From the NCBI GenBank assembly GCA_946530505.1, contig CAMNAD010000015.1, forward strand, positions 1 to 16,901: a stretch of DNA of 16,901 bases. Direction: 5' to 3'. Every line of letters begins with the position of its first letter. Position 1 is the stretch's first letter. Of this stretch, positions 1 to 6,971 are shown piece by piece. The translations under genes and the position numbers were made by a program. The notes under the pieces are model-generated. The model saw only the letters and a program-made list of their open reading frames with translations, ran no database searches and was not told where the DNA came from. This stretch comes from an uncultured Bacteroidales bacterium (lineage in GTDB: Bacteria; Bacteroidota; Bacteroidia; Bacteroidales; UBA932).

Positions 1-420
1 TTTCCACCAGATGAAAGTATTGTTCTCGCTTGCAAGCACTCCGTCCACCACTCCGTCCAGGCGGCTGGTGGTCTTGCGGATTATGCAGCTGTCGCCGAGC
101 TGGAAACCGAGTTTCAGGGCCCCGTCCAGCCAGTAGGCAGACTGTTCAAGCAGCCATCCGGTGCTGCTGATCACTCCGTCGCCATCGCTTTGGCGTGCGC
201 TGATGTCACGCCCCAGCCATCCGTACTCAAAAACCTGCTCGTATTCGTCGAGATGCCCGCTTATGCCGTTTGCGGCATCCTCCGCCCAATCCTTCAGCCA
301 TCCTTCGGGCTTTACCTGCCCTAAATCCAGCGGGATGAAGCGTTGCTCAATCTTAGCTTGGCTGCATGCGACGCTCACCATGCATAGGAGCGTGATTTGT
401 AACTTTCTGAATATTAACAT
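1..420 (-). CDS. DUF1680/GH127-like glycoside hydrolase lipoprotein, N-terminal part
   Basis: This is the first 140 codons of a gene that leaves the window at its left edge. The ATG at 420 gives a signal peptide with a hydrophobic stretch and a lipobox (VSVAC, Cys at residue 19), so the product is probably a lipoprotein exported to the envelope. The mature part begins with the pattern LGQVKPEGWLKDW, followed by ANGISGHLDEY and later QSAYWLDGALKLGFQLGD. This order matches the start of DUF1680 / GH127-type beta-L-arabinofuranosidase-like (alpha/alpha)6-barrel enzymes, which trim arabinose-type sugars from plant glycans. The catalytic region lies outside the window, so the substrate cannot be judged. 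The gene follows the DUF389 gene with a 48-bp gap that holds a hairpin. No Shine-Dalgarno sequence is evident, as is usual in Bacteroidetes. The family call rests on motif recall only. Confidence 0.75.
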   Translation of the reverse strand, partial: MLIFRKLQITLLCMVSVACSQAKIEQRFIPLDLGQVKPEGWLKDWAEDAANGISGHLDEYEQVFEYGWLGRDISARQSDGDGVISSTGWLLEQSAYWLDGALKLGFQLGDSCIIRKTTSRLDGVVDGVLASENNTFIWWK

Positions 421-432
421 CTTAATTGAAAT

Positions 433-456
433 GACCCGAGCGTTTTTGCTTGGGTC
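433..456. terminator. Hairpin between the DUF389 and GH127-like genes, possible terminator
   Basis: The arms gacccgagc (433-441) and gcttgggtc (448-456) enclose a six-base gttttt loop. Read on the plus strand the stem is nine pairs including one G-U and is followed by gtttta. Read on the minus strand, the direction of both neighbouring genes, one pair becomes an A-C mismatch and the tail is only attt. It may weakly end or attenuate the upstream transcript before the GH127-like gene. The better plus-strand fit is odd because no plus-strand gene lies to its left. Confidence 0.45.
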
Positions 457-468
457 GTTTTAGGTAAA

Positions 469-1851
469 TTATTGATTGTCAGCGCTTTGTGTAGCACGTT
501 GTGAAGGGGCTGGGGCGTTTGCCGTCATCAGGGTGAGGGACGGACTGCCGAGGCGTACCCGCAGCCAGTTCTCGAGCCGGGCGCGGTCCGCTACGGGTAG
601 GGCGGAAGTGCAGTATGCGATGGCGAGTACTCTGTCTGTGCGGGTGCTGTCGGCCGACACGGTGGCGCCGCGCGAAAGGTGCAGGCTCTGCACGGCAGGA
701 TACTGCGCTATGGTTTCGGCCGTAATCTGTTCGTAGGGGATACGATGTCCGTTGAGGGAGTCGAGCGTTGCCTGCAGAGCGAGAATCTCATCCTCTTTGC
801 TTTGCAGCTGCCGGTCGAAGCGTTCGTAGATGCCTTCGACGAGTTTCTTGGATTCGCTATCCTCCGATGCGTAGGCGTTCTCTTTGATTTTCAATTCATT
901 GCCCTTGATGCCGTAGGACCCGGCAAGCTCTACCAGCTGCAGTTTTTCCTCTTCGCTCAGGGCCTCTCCGGATAGATACAGGGTTATGTTGCGGTTGCGG
1001 CCGTTCTCGATTTTGTAGTCGTAGATATAGCTGCGCTCATACATCCTGTTCTCGCTGACGAAGTTCTGGGCATTGGTCGTAAAGTTGTTGTTGCGTATCA
1101 TAATGAAAGCCGACCAGATGCTGGGCACGGTGACCAGCACCACCACGAAGGTGATCAGGCTGCGGGTGCGGCGGGCGGTCTGTTCGTCGGTGAAGCTCTT
1201 CTGGTGGAAGTGCAGATACTTGCAGGCCAGATATGTGGCGAACATTATGAAGATGGCATTGATGGTGAAGAGGTACATTGCACCGCCGAAGAAGTGCCAG
1301 TTGCCCTTGGCGATGCCGAAGCCTGCGGTGCAGAGCGGCGGCATCAGGGCTGTGGCGATGGCAACTCCGGAAAGCACAGTTCCCTTTTCCTTGCGTGCCT
1401 GTTCGAGGATGCCTGCAAATCCGCCAAAGAGCGCTATCAGCACGTCGTATATGGTAGGGGAAGTGCGAGCCTCAAGCTCGGTGGGGTTTGCAAGGTTCAA
1501 CGGCGACAGAAGGAAGAAGAGCGAAGACGCTATCAGGCTTATGACCACCATGATGAGCAGGTTGCGCAGTCCGTCGCCAAGCAGTTTGGTATCGTTCACT
1601 CCAAGCCCGAGACCCATCCCAATGATAGGGCCCATGACCGGGGAGATCAGCATGGCGCCGATTATCACCGCGGTGGAGTTGACGTTCAAGCCGACCGAAG
1701 CGATGACGATGGAAAATGCGAGGATCCATACGTTGGGGCCCCGGAAATATATATTGCTGCGTATGTTGGCCGCAGCGGCATCGACATCCACCTGCTCCGT
1801 TATGTTGGCGGTGTCGCGCCAATATGAGATGAACCAGTCTTTGAATTTCAT
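469..1851 (-). CDS. DUF389 domain-containing inner-membrane protein
   Basis: This 460-residue protein belongs to the DUF389 (TIGR00341-like) family of membrane proteins with no settled function. The family signature NSTAVIIGAMLISPVMGPI lies at residues 58-76, and a second conserved stretch GVAIATALMPPLCTAG at 162-177. About seven hydrophobic segments can be seen near residues 41-57, 60-84, 97-117, 134-150, 158-180, 187-209 and 232-252. A soluble C-terminal region of about 200 residues follows, with a short acidic, coiled-coil-like part near 345-370. The start overlaps the stop of the beta-helix gene by four bases (ATGA), which suggests translational coupling. The position downstream of trkA could hint at a transport or ion role, but that is inference from neighbours only. 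Confidence 0.88.
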   Translation of the reverse strand: MKFKDWFISYWRDTANITEQVDVDAAAANIRSNIYFRGPNVWILAFSIVIASVGLNVNSTAVIIGAMLISPVMGPIIGMGLGLGVNDTKLLGDGLRNLLIMVVISLIASSLFFLLSPLNLANPTELEARTSPTIYDVLIALFGGFAGILEQARKEKGTVLSGVAIATALMPPLCTAGFGIAKGNWHFFGGAMYLFTINAIFIMFATYLACKYLHFHQKSFTDEQTARRTRSLITFVVVLVTVPSIWSAFIMIRNNNFTTNAQNFVSENRMYERSYIYDYKIENGRNRNITLYLSGEALSEEEKLQLVELAGSYGIKGNELKIKENAYASEDSESKKLVEGIYERFDRQLQSKEDEILALQATLDSLNGHRIPYEQITAETIAQYPAVQSLHLSRGATVSADSTRTDRVLAIAYCTSALPVADRARLENWLRVRLGSPSLTLMTANAPAPSQRATQSADNQ

Positions 1852-3656
1852 AATTCCAGCGATTTTATAATGTTCCCTTCCACCACGTTGTTGCCGTTTT
1901 CACGGAAGAACAGTCTGCCGCAGTCGCTAATGGTGTTGTTGAGTATGTAATTGCGGTTTATACCTTCGTTGATGTCTTTTTGCAGGGCGGGGTAGCGCTC
2001 GAGGTAGAGAGGATCTCCCGTCTTCACGGAGTCCGCCGTGCTTACCCAGTGCTTGCCGTCAGCAGTGCGCTCTATCCACTTTTCCTCGTCCCAGGGAGAG
2101 AAACTCACGGCAGTGGCGCAGTTCTCGAAGATGTTTTCTTCCACGAGATTGTCTTTGCCACCGTGGATCTGCACAGCCCCGAACTTTCCTCCTCCGCAGT
2201 TGCGGAAGCGGTTTCCGCGTATCTCCATACCCGAAATCATGTCGTCGAGCCGTATTGCCGCAGCGCCGTAAACGGCTCCTTTTTCTCCGGTGATGTTTTC
2301 CCAGAGATTGTCGCGCACGACTATGCCTCTGAAGTAGTAGTTGCCGTAAATGTCCAGGGCTCCCTGGTCGTCTCCGTCGCAGGCGAGGTCGTGGAAGTGG
2401 TTCTTTTCTATCGTGATATCGTTGCCGCCGATGCCGATGGCTACCGACGGACAATCGTAAAGTTCATTTCCGGTGATCTTCGCGCCGCAGCCAGTGAAAC
2501 GTATTCCGGAATGATAGGTGTAGCGCAGTTCCGAGAAATGGCGCACCACGTTGCCTTCGAATACATATCCCGCAGGCTCGAGACTATTCCGGTCTCCTCC
2601 TTTTGAAAGAATGCCTCCAAGCCCGCAATGCTCTATAAGACAGCGTTCTACGCGGACGTCCTTGCAGTCGTTTATGACCACAGCATCTGTCCCGAAACCG
2701 GATACCCTGCATTTTTCCATGCTGACATTGCCGCTCCCGCTGATGAGCACCGCACCGTTGCGCGCCCCGCGGAATTCGAGGCCTTCCAGATGTACGTCGT
2801 CGCTGCCGCAGATCTCGATCATGTAGGGCCCGTTGAAGACCGGGATGCTGATTTCATCCTGCCCGGGTGCAAAACCGCTGGGGACCATCCATGTCAGATG
2901 CCCGGTTTCTGTGTCGATGTGATATTCGCCCGGCCTGTCCATCTCGCAGAGCAGATTGTATGCGTAATAGCGGAAGCCGTTCTTGAAACCATATCGTGCA
3001 TCGGTGCTGTCGACGTGGACGATTCCGTTTCCGGCGGAGAGAATCTTCAGGGGAGAATCGTTCCAGTTGAAGCGGGGGAAGGCGTGGATGGCGCCGCAGC
3101 TCTCTTTTTTCCATAGATCGAGCCTTGGTGCATCACATTCAAAGATACCTTCACTGAACACATCGGCGTCGGGAGCGATGATGCCCACGACTTCCGTGCG
3201 CTTGGTTTTGCCCAACACTTTTCCGGCCCTCGCGTAGTGGTCGTCCGGCCAGCGGGAGGGAATCTGACGCAGGCCGTTGCAGTAGAGCTCGAAACGGTTG
3301 TATTTGCCGGTGACGCAGCCGAAATCGCTGATTCCGTCAGCTGCCAGGTCGGCATGGTAGATTTTCTCGTTGCCCGGGTCCTGATGCAGGGTGGGCGCGA
3401 TGTCGCCCCGGATTACAGGACGCTCTCCGGGGGCGGCCTTGATGGTCAGCCTGCCTTCCCGGTGACCGTATACCGCTATGCCTTTGCCGATGCGGTATTC
3501 TCCTTCGTGAAGGATGATTTCGGCATCATGCGCCGATGCTGCGGCAAGAGATACGGCTTCGTATAAATCATCTGTGGGATACACATGAACCTGCTCCGTG
3601 CGCGAGCAGGAGGCAAGCGCGAGGAAAAAGCAGAATACAGAAACTGTAATTCGCAT
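1848..3656 (-). CDS. Secreted right-handed parallel beta-helix lipoprotein
   Basis: This 602-residue protein starts with a lipoprotein signal peptide ending in a lipobox (LASC, Cys17), so it is likely anchored in the outer envelope. An N-terminal section (about 25-270) resembles the first part of large secreted carbohydrate-binding or lyase proteins, with stretches such as LTIKAAPGERPVIRG. From about residue 285 to 520 there are repeated coils of the pattern V-x-x-N-x-F/I-x-x-C, for example NVSMEKCRVSGFG, DVRVERCLIEHCG and NLVEENIFENCA, typical of right-handed parallel beta-helices in pectate-lyase-like and PL6/GH-type enzymes. The exact enzyme class and catalytic residues are not recognisable to me. 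The start codon overlaps the trkA stop by one base (TAATG) and the stop overlaps the DUF389 start, so all three are probably co-translated. Confidence 0.82.
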   Translation of the reverse strand: MRITVSVFCFFLALASCSRTEQVHVYPTDDLYEAVSLAAASAHDAEIILHEGEYRIGKGIAVYGHREGRLTIKAAPGERPVIRGDIAPTLHQDPGNEKIYHADLAADGISDFGCVTGKYNRFELYCNGLRQIPSRWPDDHYARAGKVLGKTKRTEVVGIIAPDADVFSEGIFECDAPRLDLWKKESCGAIHAFPRFNWNDSPLKILSAGNGIVHVDSTDARYGFKNGFRYYAYNLLCEMDRPGEYHIDTETGHLTWMVPSGFAPGQDEISIPVFNGPYMIEICGSDDVHLEGLEFRGARNGAVLISGSGNVSMEKCRVSGFGTDAVVINDCKDVRVERCLIEHCGLGGILSKGGDRNSLEPAGYVFEGNVVRHFSELRYTYHSGIRFTGCGAKITGNELYDCPSVAIGIGGNDITIEKNHFHDLACDGDDQGALDIYGNYYFRGIVVRDNLWENITGEKGAVYGAAAIRLDDMISGMEIRGNRFRNCGGGKFGAVQIHGGKDNLVEENIFENCATAVSFSPWDEEKWIERTADGKHWVSTADSVKTGDPLYLERYPALQKDINEGINRNYILNNTISDCGRLFFRENGNNVVEGNIIKSLEL

Positions 3657-5017
3657 TATCTGAACAGTTTGTCTATGGCTTTGACGCTGTCCGGAAGGGC
3701 GAAGACGGCAATGCGGTCGCCGGCCTGTATCTGAGTGTTGCCGACAGCTATGAAAGCATCTGCACCCCGCAGTACGCCACCGATTATAGCGCCGTGTGGG
3801 AAAGAAATGTCCTTGATGGGTTTTCTGGTTATCGGGCTGCCTTCCTCTACGGTGTACTCGATGACCTCGGCGTTGGAGCCGCGCATGTATTTGACGAATC
3901 TGGCCTTTCCGCCCAAGGTGAAACGGTAGATATTGGCTGCGGTAATCAGTTTCTTGTTGATGACGCAGTCAACACCCATCTCTTCGGCCAGGCGTATGTA
4001 TTCTGTATTCTCTACTTCGGCAACTGTGCGGGGGACGCCCATCTTCTTTGCAACCACGCATGTCAGGACGTTGGTCTCGTCGCTTCCGGTAAGTGCGACG
4101 AAGGCTTCACATTCATTGATGCCCTCGTCGTATAGGAGGTCGGAGTTGCGCCCGTCGCCGTTTACGACCTCTATGTCGTCGTCGAGTTTCTCGGTAAGTT
4201 TAAGGCAGCGCTCGTGGTCGATTTCGATGAGTTTCACTTCTATCCCGAGCATATGCAGTTCGGCTGCGAGCATGGCCGCAATTTCGTTTCCTCCGACGAT
4301 CATCACCTTTTGAACCTGCAAGGTGCTCTGCCCGAAATACTTTACAAGCAGGCTCACTCCTTCCTGGCGGGAGAAGGTGAACACCATGTCGTTGTACTGG
4401 AAAACGGTATCGGGGCCGGGGATGATGGTGTTGTTGCCTCTGGAGATGGCGATGATGCGGAACTGTTCGCTTTCTTCCTTGCTGAGTTGCTGCATGAATT
4501 CGGAGAGTTTCAGATCGAGCAGGGGAGAGTTCTCGTCCAGTTTGAAAAGGGAAATCTGCAACTGCCCGCGGGCGAATTCCATTGTTTCGGAAGAGGTGGT
4601 ACGCTTGAGTTGGGATACGATTTCGTCGGCAGCGATGCGCTCGGGGTAGAACAGTAATTCTATGCCAAGCTCGTTGAACATCAGTTTGTTGTCAGGGGCG
4701 AGATACTCTTCGTCATTTACCCTGGCAAGTACTTTGGCGGCTCCAAGGCGTTTTGCCAGAAGAGCGCCGACGATGTTCGTCTCCTGTTGTGTGGAGGGAT
4801 ATACTGCGATAAAGAGGTCGCACTTGTCGACACCGGCTTTTTTGAGTATCAGGGTCGATGAAGGGTTGCCCTGGACAGCCCTTGCGTCTATGGACGAAGT
4901 GAGTTTCGAAAGACGGGCGTCATCGTCGTCGATGATCGTTATGTCGTTGCCTTCCGCCCTGAGCATCTTTGCCAGGTGCGAGCCGACGGCTCCTGCTCCT
5001 TGAATAACTATTCTCAT
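3656..5017 (-). CDS. trkA: Trk system potassium uptake regulatory subunit TrkA
   Basis: At 453 residues this has the usual length of a duplicated TrkA: RCK_N, RCK_C, RCK_N, RCK_C. The first Rossmann fold has the glycine motif GAGAVG at residues 7-12 and an acidic strand end (IIDDDD, 29-33). The second half begins with VMIVGGNEIA around 238-247, a degenerate version, and ends with a second ligand-binding RCK_C domain. TrkA is a cytoplasmic NAD(H)/nucleotide-sensing ring that gates the TrkH potassium channel. No trkH is visible in the window, so the partner would have to be encoded beyond it. The gene lies 7 bp after the glycosyltransferase gene and overlaps the following beta-helix gene by one base, so it appears to be expressed within the long minus-strand operon. 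Confidence 0.93.
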   Translation of the reverse strand: MRIVIQGAGAVGSHLAKMLRAEGNDITIIDDDDARLSKLTSSIDARAVQGNPSSTLILKKAGVDKCDLFIAVYPSTQQETNIVGALLAKRLGAAKVLARVNDEEYLAPDNKLMFNELGIELLFYPERIAADEIVSQLKRTTSSETMEFARGQLQISLFKLDENSPLLDLKLSEFMQQLSKEESEQFRIIAISRGNNTIIPGPDTVFQYNDMVFTFSRQEGVSLLVKYFGQSTLQVQKVMIVGGNEIAAMLAAELHMLGIEVKLIEIDHERCLKLTEKLDDDIEVVNGDGRNSDLLYDEGINECEAFVALTGSDETNVLTCVVAKKMGVPRTVAEVENTEYIRLAEEMGVDCVINKKLITAANIYRFTLGGKARFVKYMRGSNAEVIEYTVEEGSPITRKPIKDISFPHGAIIGGVLRGADAFIAVGNTQIQAGDRIAVFALPDSVKAIDKLFR

Positions 5018-5024
5018 GGCCGTG

Positions 5025-6065
5025 TCATAATATAATCAATTTCCTGGTGAGGCCTGCGACTCTGGCTCCTTCCGCCGGTGTCGGCTTGGAACGGTTCAGC
5101 CTGCGCAGTTCCTTCCACTCTCTGTGGGCGTCCCGCACCGCCTTTGCGAGTTCGGGCTTGCCTGTGCAAAAATAAGCAATTCTTGCACAATTATCCAAAA
5201 ATACGCGCATGCGCAGGAAGCGTGCGGCCTTTCGTGCGGCTTTTTCCGGGCTGCAACCCTGTGTAATGTATGTTCCGGGAAGATTCTTCTCCAGCGTCAG
5301 GAGGTTGTTCCGGAAATTCAGTTTGAGTTTGAACGGAGATGCCGGGGGCAGTGTCCCGCCGCCAAGATGCCATACCGTCGACTGCGGCACCACGTTCACC
5401 TTCCATCCTGCCAGCTGTGCCCTCCAGCAGAGGTCGATCTCCTCCATATGGGCGAAGAAACGGTCGTCCAGCCCTCCCAACTGCTTCCATAAACTGGAGC
5501 GGATGAGAAGACAGGCACCGGTGACCCACAGGACGTCCGGATGGGCGTCGTCGTACTGTCCCCGGTCTTCCTCCACTTTGTGATGCACGCGGCCGCGGCA
5601 GTAGGGGAATCCCATGGCATCCAGCAGACCTCCCGCCGCCCCTGCATATTCAAAACGGGAACTGCGGATGTAAGGTTCGGGAGCGCCCGGGTCCGGATTC
5701 CTCAGCAGGCCGTGGAGTTTAGGCCCGCAGATACCGCACTCAGGATGTTTCTCCATCCATTGAATGAGCGGCTCCAGCCACCCGTCTTCGACTTCTATGT
5801 CGGAGTTTATCATCACGAAGTAATCGTACCCTTCTATTTCAAAGGCCCGGTTATACCCTCCTGTGAAGCCAAGATTCTCTCCCAGGCAGATAGCCTGTAC
5901 TTCGGGGAACTCGTTATCCAGGACTTCAATGCTTCCGTCGGTGGAGCCGCTGTCCGCAACAATCAGTTCGGCTCCGGCCTGCTGGCACGAATGCAGCAGC
6001 CCGGGGATGAATGCCCTGAGGTAATCCTTTGTGTTCCAGTTAAGTACGACTACAGCTGTTCTCAT
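5025..6065 (-). CDS. Glycosyltransferase family 2 (rhamnosyltransferase-like)
   Basis: This 346-residue GT-A fold enzyme begins with the typical strand AVVVLNWN (residues 4-11). It then shows VADSGSTDGS (37-46), the loop ENLGFTGGYNRA (63-74), the metal-binding NSD at 87-89, and the acceptor/base region MEEIDLCWR (207-215), with His233 just after it in VWHLGGG. This set is typical of WbbL/RfbF-like glycosyltransferases, which transfer a sugar from a nucleotide donor to a growing surface polysaccharide or lipopolysaccharide on the cytoplasmic side. No transmembrane segment is obvious. The C-terminal 80 residues are basic and probably associate with the membrane. Donor and acceptor cannot be told from sequence. 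The gene starts three bases after slyD stops and trkA starts 7 bp downstream, which fits one transcript. Confidence 0.9.
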   Translation of the reverse strand: MRTAVVVLNWNTKDYLRAFIPGLLHSCQQAGAELIVADSGSTDGSIEVLDNEFPEVQAICLGENLGFTGGYNRAFEIEGYDYFVMINSDIEVEDGWLEPLIQWMEKHPECGICGPKLHGLLRNPDPGAPEPYIRSSRFEYAGAAGGLLDAMGFPYCRGRVHHKVEEDRGQYDDAHPDVLWVTGACLLIRSSLWKQLGGLDDRFFAHMEEIDLCWRAQLAGWKVNVVPQSTVWHLGGGTLPPASPFKLKLNFRNNLLTLEKNLPGTYITQGCSPEKAARKAARFLRMRVFLDNCARIAYFCTGKPELAKAVRDAHREWKELRRLNRSKPTPAEGARVAGLTRKLIIL

Positions 6066-6068
6066 TTT

Positions 6069-6686
6069 CTATTCTTTGTCCTTGCAGCATTCGCCATCGC
6101 CCTTGTGGCAGCATTCGCCATCTTCTTTGTGGCATCCTTCGCTCTCGTGCTTATGGCAATTGCCTTTGCCGTGGCAGCAGTGATGCTCCTCCTCTTCGAG
6201 AGGGAGATACTCGCCGTGGAGGCCTTCATCCAGTTCCTTCTTGGTTGCGTCGCGCACGGAAACCACTTCTACGTCGAAGTTGAGGGTCTTGCCTGCGAGT
6301 TGGTGGTTGAAGTCCATGGTGACGGTGTTTTCCTTCACTTCGGCTACTGTGCCCTGGACGACCTGTCCGTTCTGGTTGAACATCGGCACTATTGTTCCGA
6401 TCTTGAGAAGGTCCTCGCGGAGGACGCCGCCCACTTCGAAGGAAGATTTAGGGATGTCGAATTTCAGCTGGGGATTGACGGTGCCGTAGCCTTCTTCGGG
6501 ACTGACGGTGATGCTGAATTTTTCGCCGGGTTCATGGCCCTCGAGGCCTTTCTCGAATCCGGCTATCATCATATGTGTGCCATGGATGTACTCAAGGGGC
6601 TGCCCCTCGGGCGATTTGTCCACCTGCTTTCCTTCTACTGTCAGGCAGTATCCCACTGCCACTACTTTGTTCTTTTCAATTTTCAT
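6069..6686 (-). CDS. slyD: SlyD-like FKBP-type peptidyl-prolyl cis-trans isomerase
   Basis: The product is a cytoplasmic prolyl isomerase and chaperone of the SlyD branch. I chose the ATG at 6686 (MKIEKNKVVAVGY), giving 205 residues. The frame stays open upstream to 6953, but only through the repeat array, and the family starts at MKIEK. The FKBP core is split in the SlyD manner: residues 1-68 carry the FKBP strand and the helix/loop IAGFEKGLEGHEPGEKF. An insert-in-flap chaperone domain follows at roughly 69-128 (KFDIPKSSF to GTVAEVKENTVTMD). The second FKBP part contains MDFNHQLAGKTLNFDVEV. The tail from about residue 165 is rich in His, Cys, Glu and Lys (EEEEHHCCHGKGNCHKH, then a repeated DGECC unit). 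This is the nickel/zinc-binding tail known from SlyD, where it delivers nickel to hydrogenase. No hydrogenase genes are present here. The native promoter is unclear; the array lies 45 bp upstream. Confidence 0.92.
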   Translation of the reverse strand: MKIEKNKVVAVGYCLTVEGKQVDKSPEGQPLEYIHGTHMMIAGFEKGLEGHEPGEKFSITVSPEEGYGTVNPQLKFDIPKSSFEVGGVLREDLLKIGTIVPMFNQNGQVVQGTVAEVKENTVTMDFNHQLAGKTLNFDVEVVSVRDATKKELDEGLHGEYLPLEEEEHHCCHGKGNCHKHESEGCHKEDGECCHKGDGECCKDKE

Positions 6687-6731
6687 ATTCTTGTATCTCT
6701 TATCATTATTTCCTTCATATTCCATCCTTCC

Positions 6732-6962
6732 GTATGCAAAACAGCCCTTTTTGCATACATCTCCCTTCGAATCGCCCGACCTGTATGCAAATCGGCCCTT
6801 TTTGCATACATCTCCCACCGAATCGCCCGACTTGTATGCAAAACGGCCCTTTTTGCATACATCTCCCACTGAATCGCCCGGCTTGTATGCAAAACAGCCC
6901 TTTTTGCATACATCTCCCACCGAATTGCCCGACTTGTATGCAAAACCGGGCATTTTGCATAC
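6732..6962. repeat. Array of five 27-bp palindromes at exact 51-bp period
   Basis: Five near-identical palindromes start at 6732, 6783, 6834, 6885 and 6936. Each is 27 bp, with arms GTATGCAAAA and TTTTGCATAC around a seven-base centre (cagccct, cggccct and similar). The second copy has a nine-base arm; the fifth has a different centre, ccgggca. Four spacers of exactly 24 bp separate them and are nearly identical to each other (atctccc, then a variable pair, then gaat, then gcccgactt), so the full unit is 51 bp. The array fills the gap between the pmbA stop (6972) and the slyD start (6686). Because 51 is a multiple of three and the units lack stops, all six frames are open, giving spurious repetitive reading frames. 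Unit differences change amino acids in every minus-strand frame, which argues against coding. Possible roles are a cluster of protein-binding sites, tandem RNA hairpins that shape mRNA ends, or a REP-like element. I do not recognise it. Confidence 0.93.
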
Positions 6963-6971
6963 GGACTGCAG

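Noticed and set aside
6687..6953. N-terminal extension of SlyD through the repeat array
   Set aside because: The frame is open only because the array period is a multiple of three and has no stops. SlyD-family proteins begin at the MKIEK start at 6686, and the extension would be a low-information 17-residue repeat.
6732..6962. CRISPR array
   Set aside because: The 24-bp spacers are nearly identical to one another, whereas CRISPR spacers are unique. The repeats are full palindromes and no cas gene is nearby. It is a tandem repeat.
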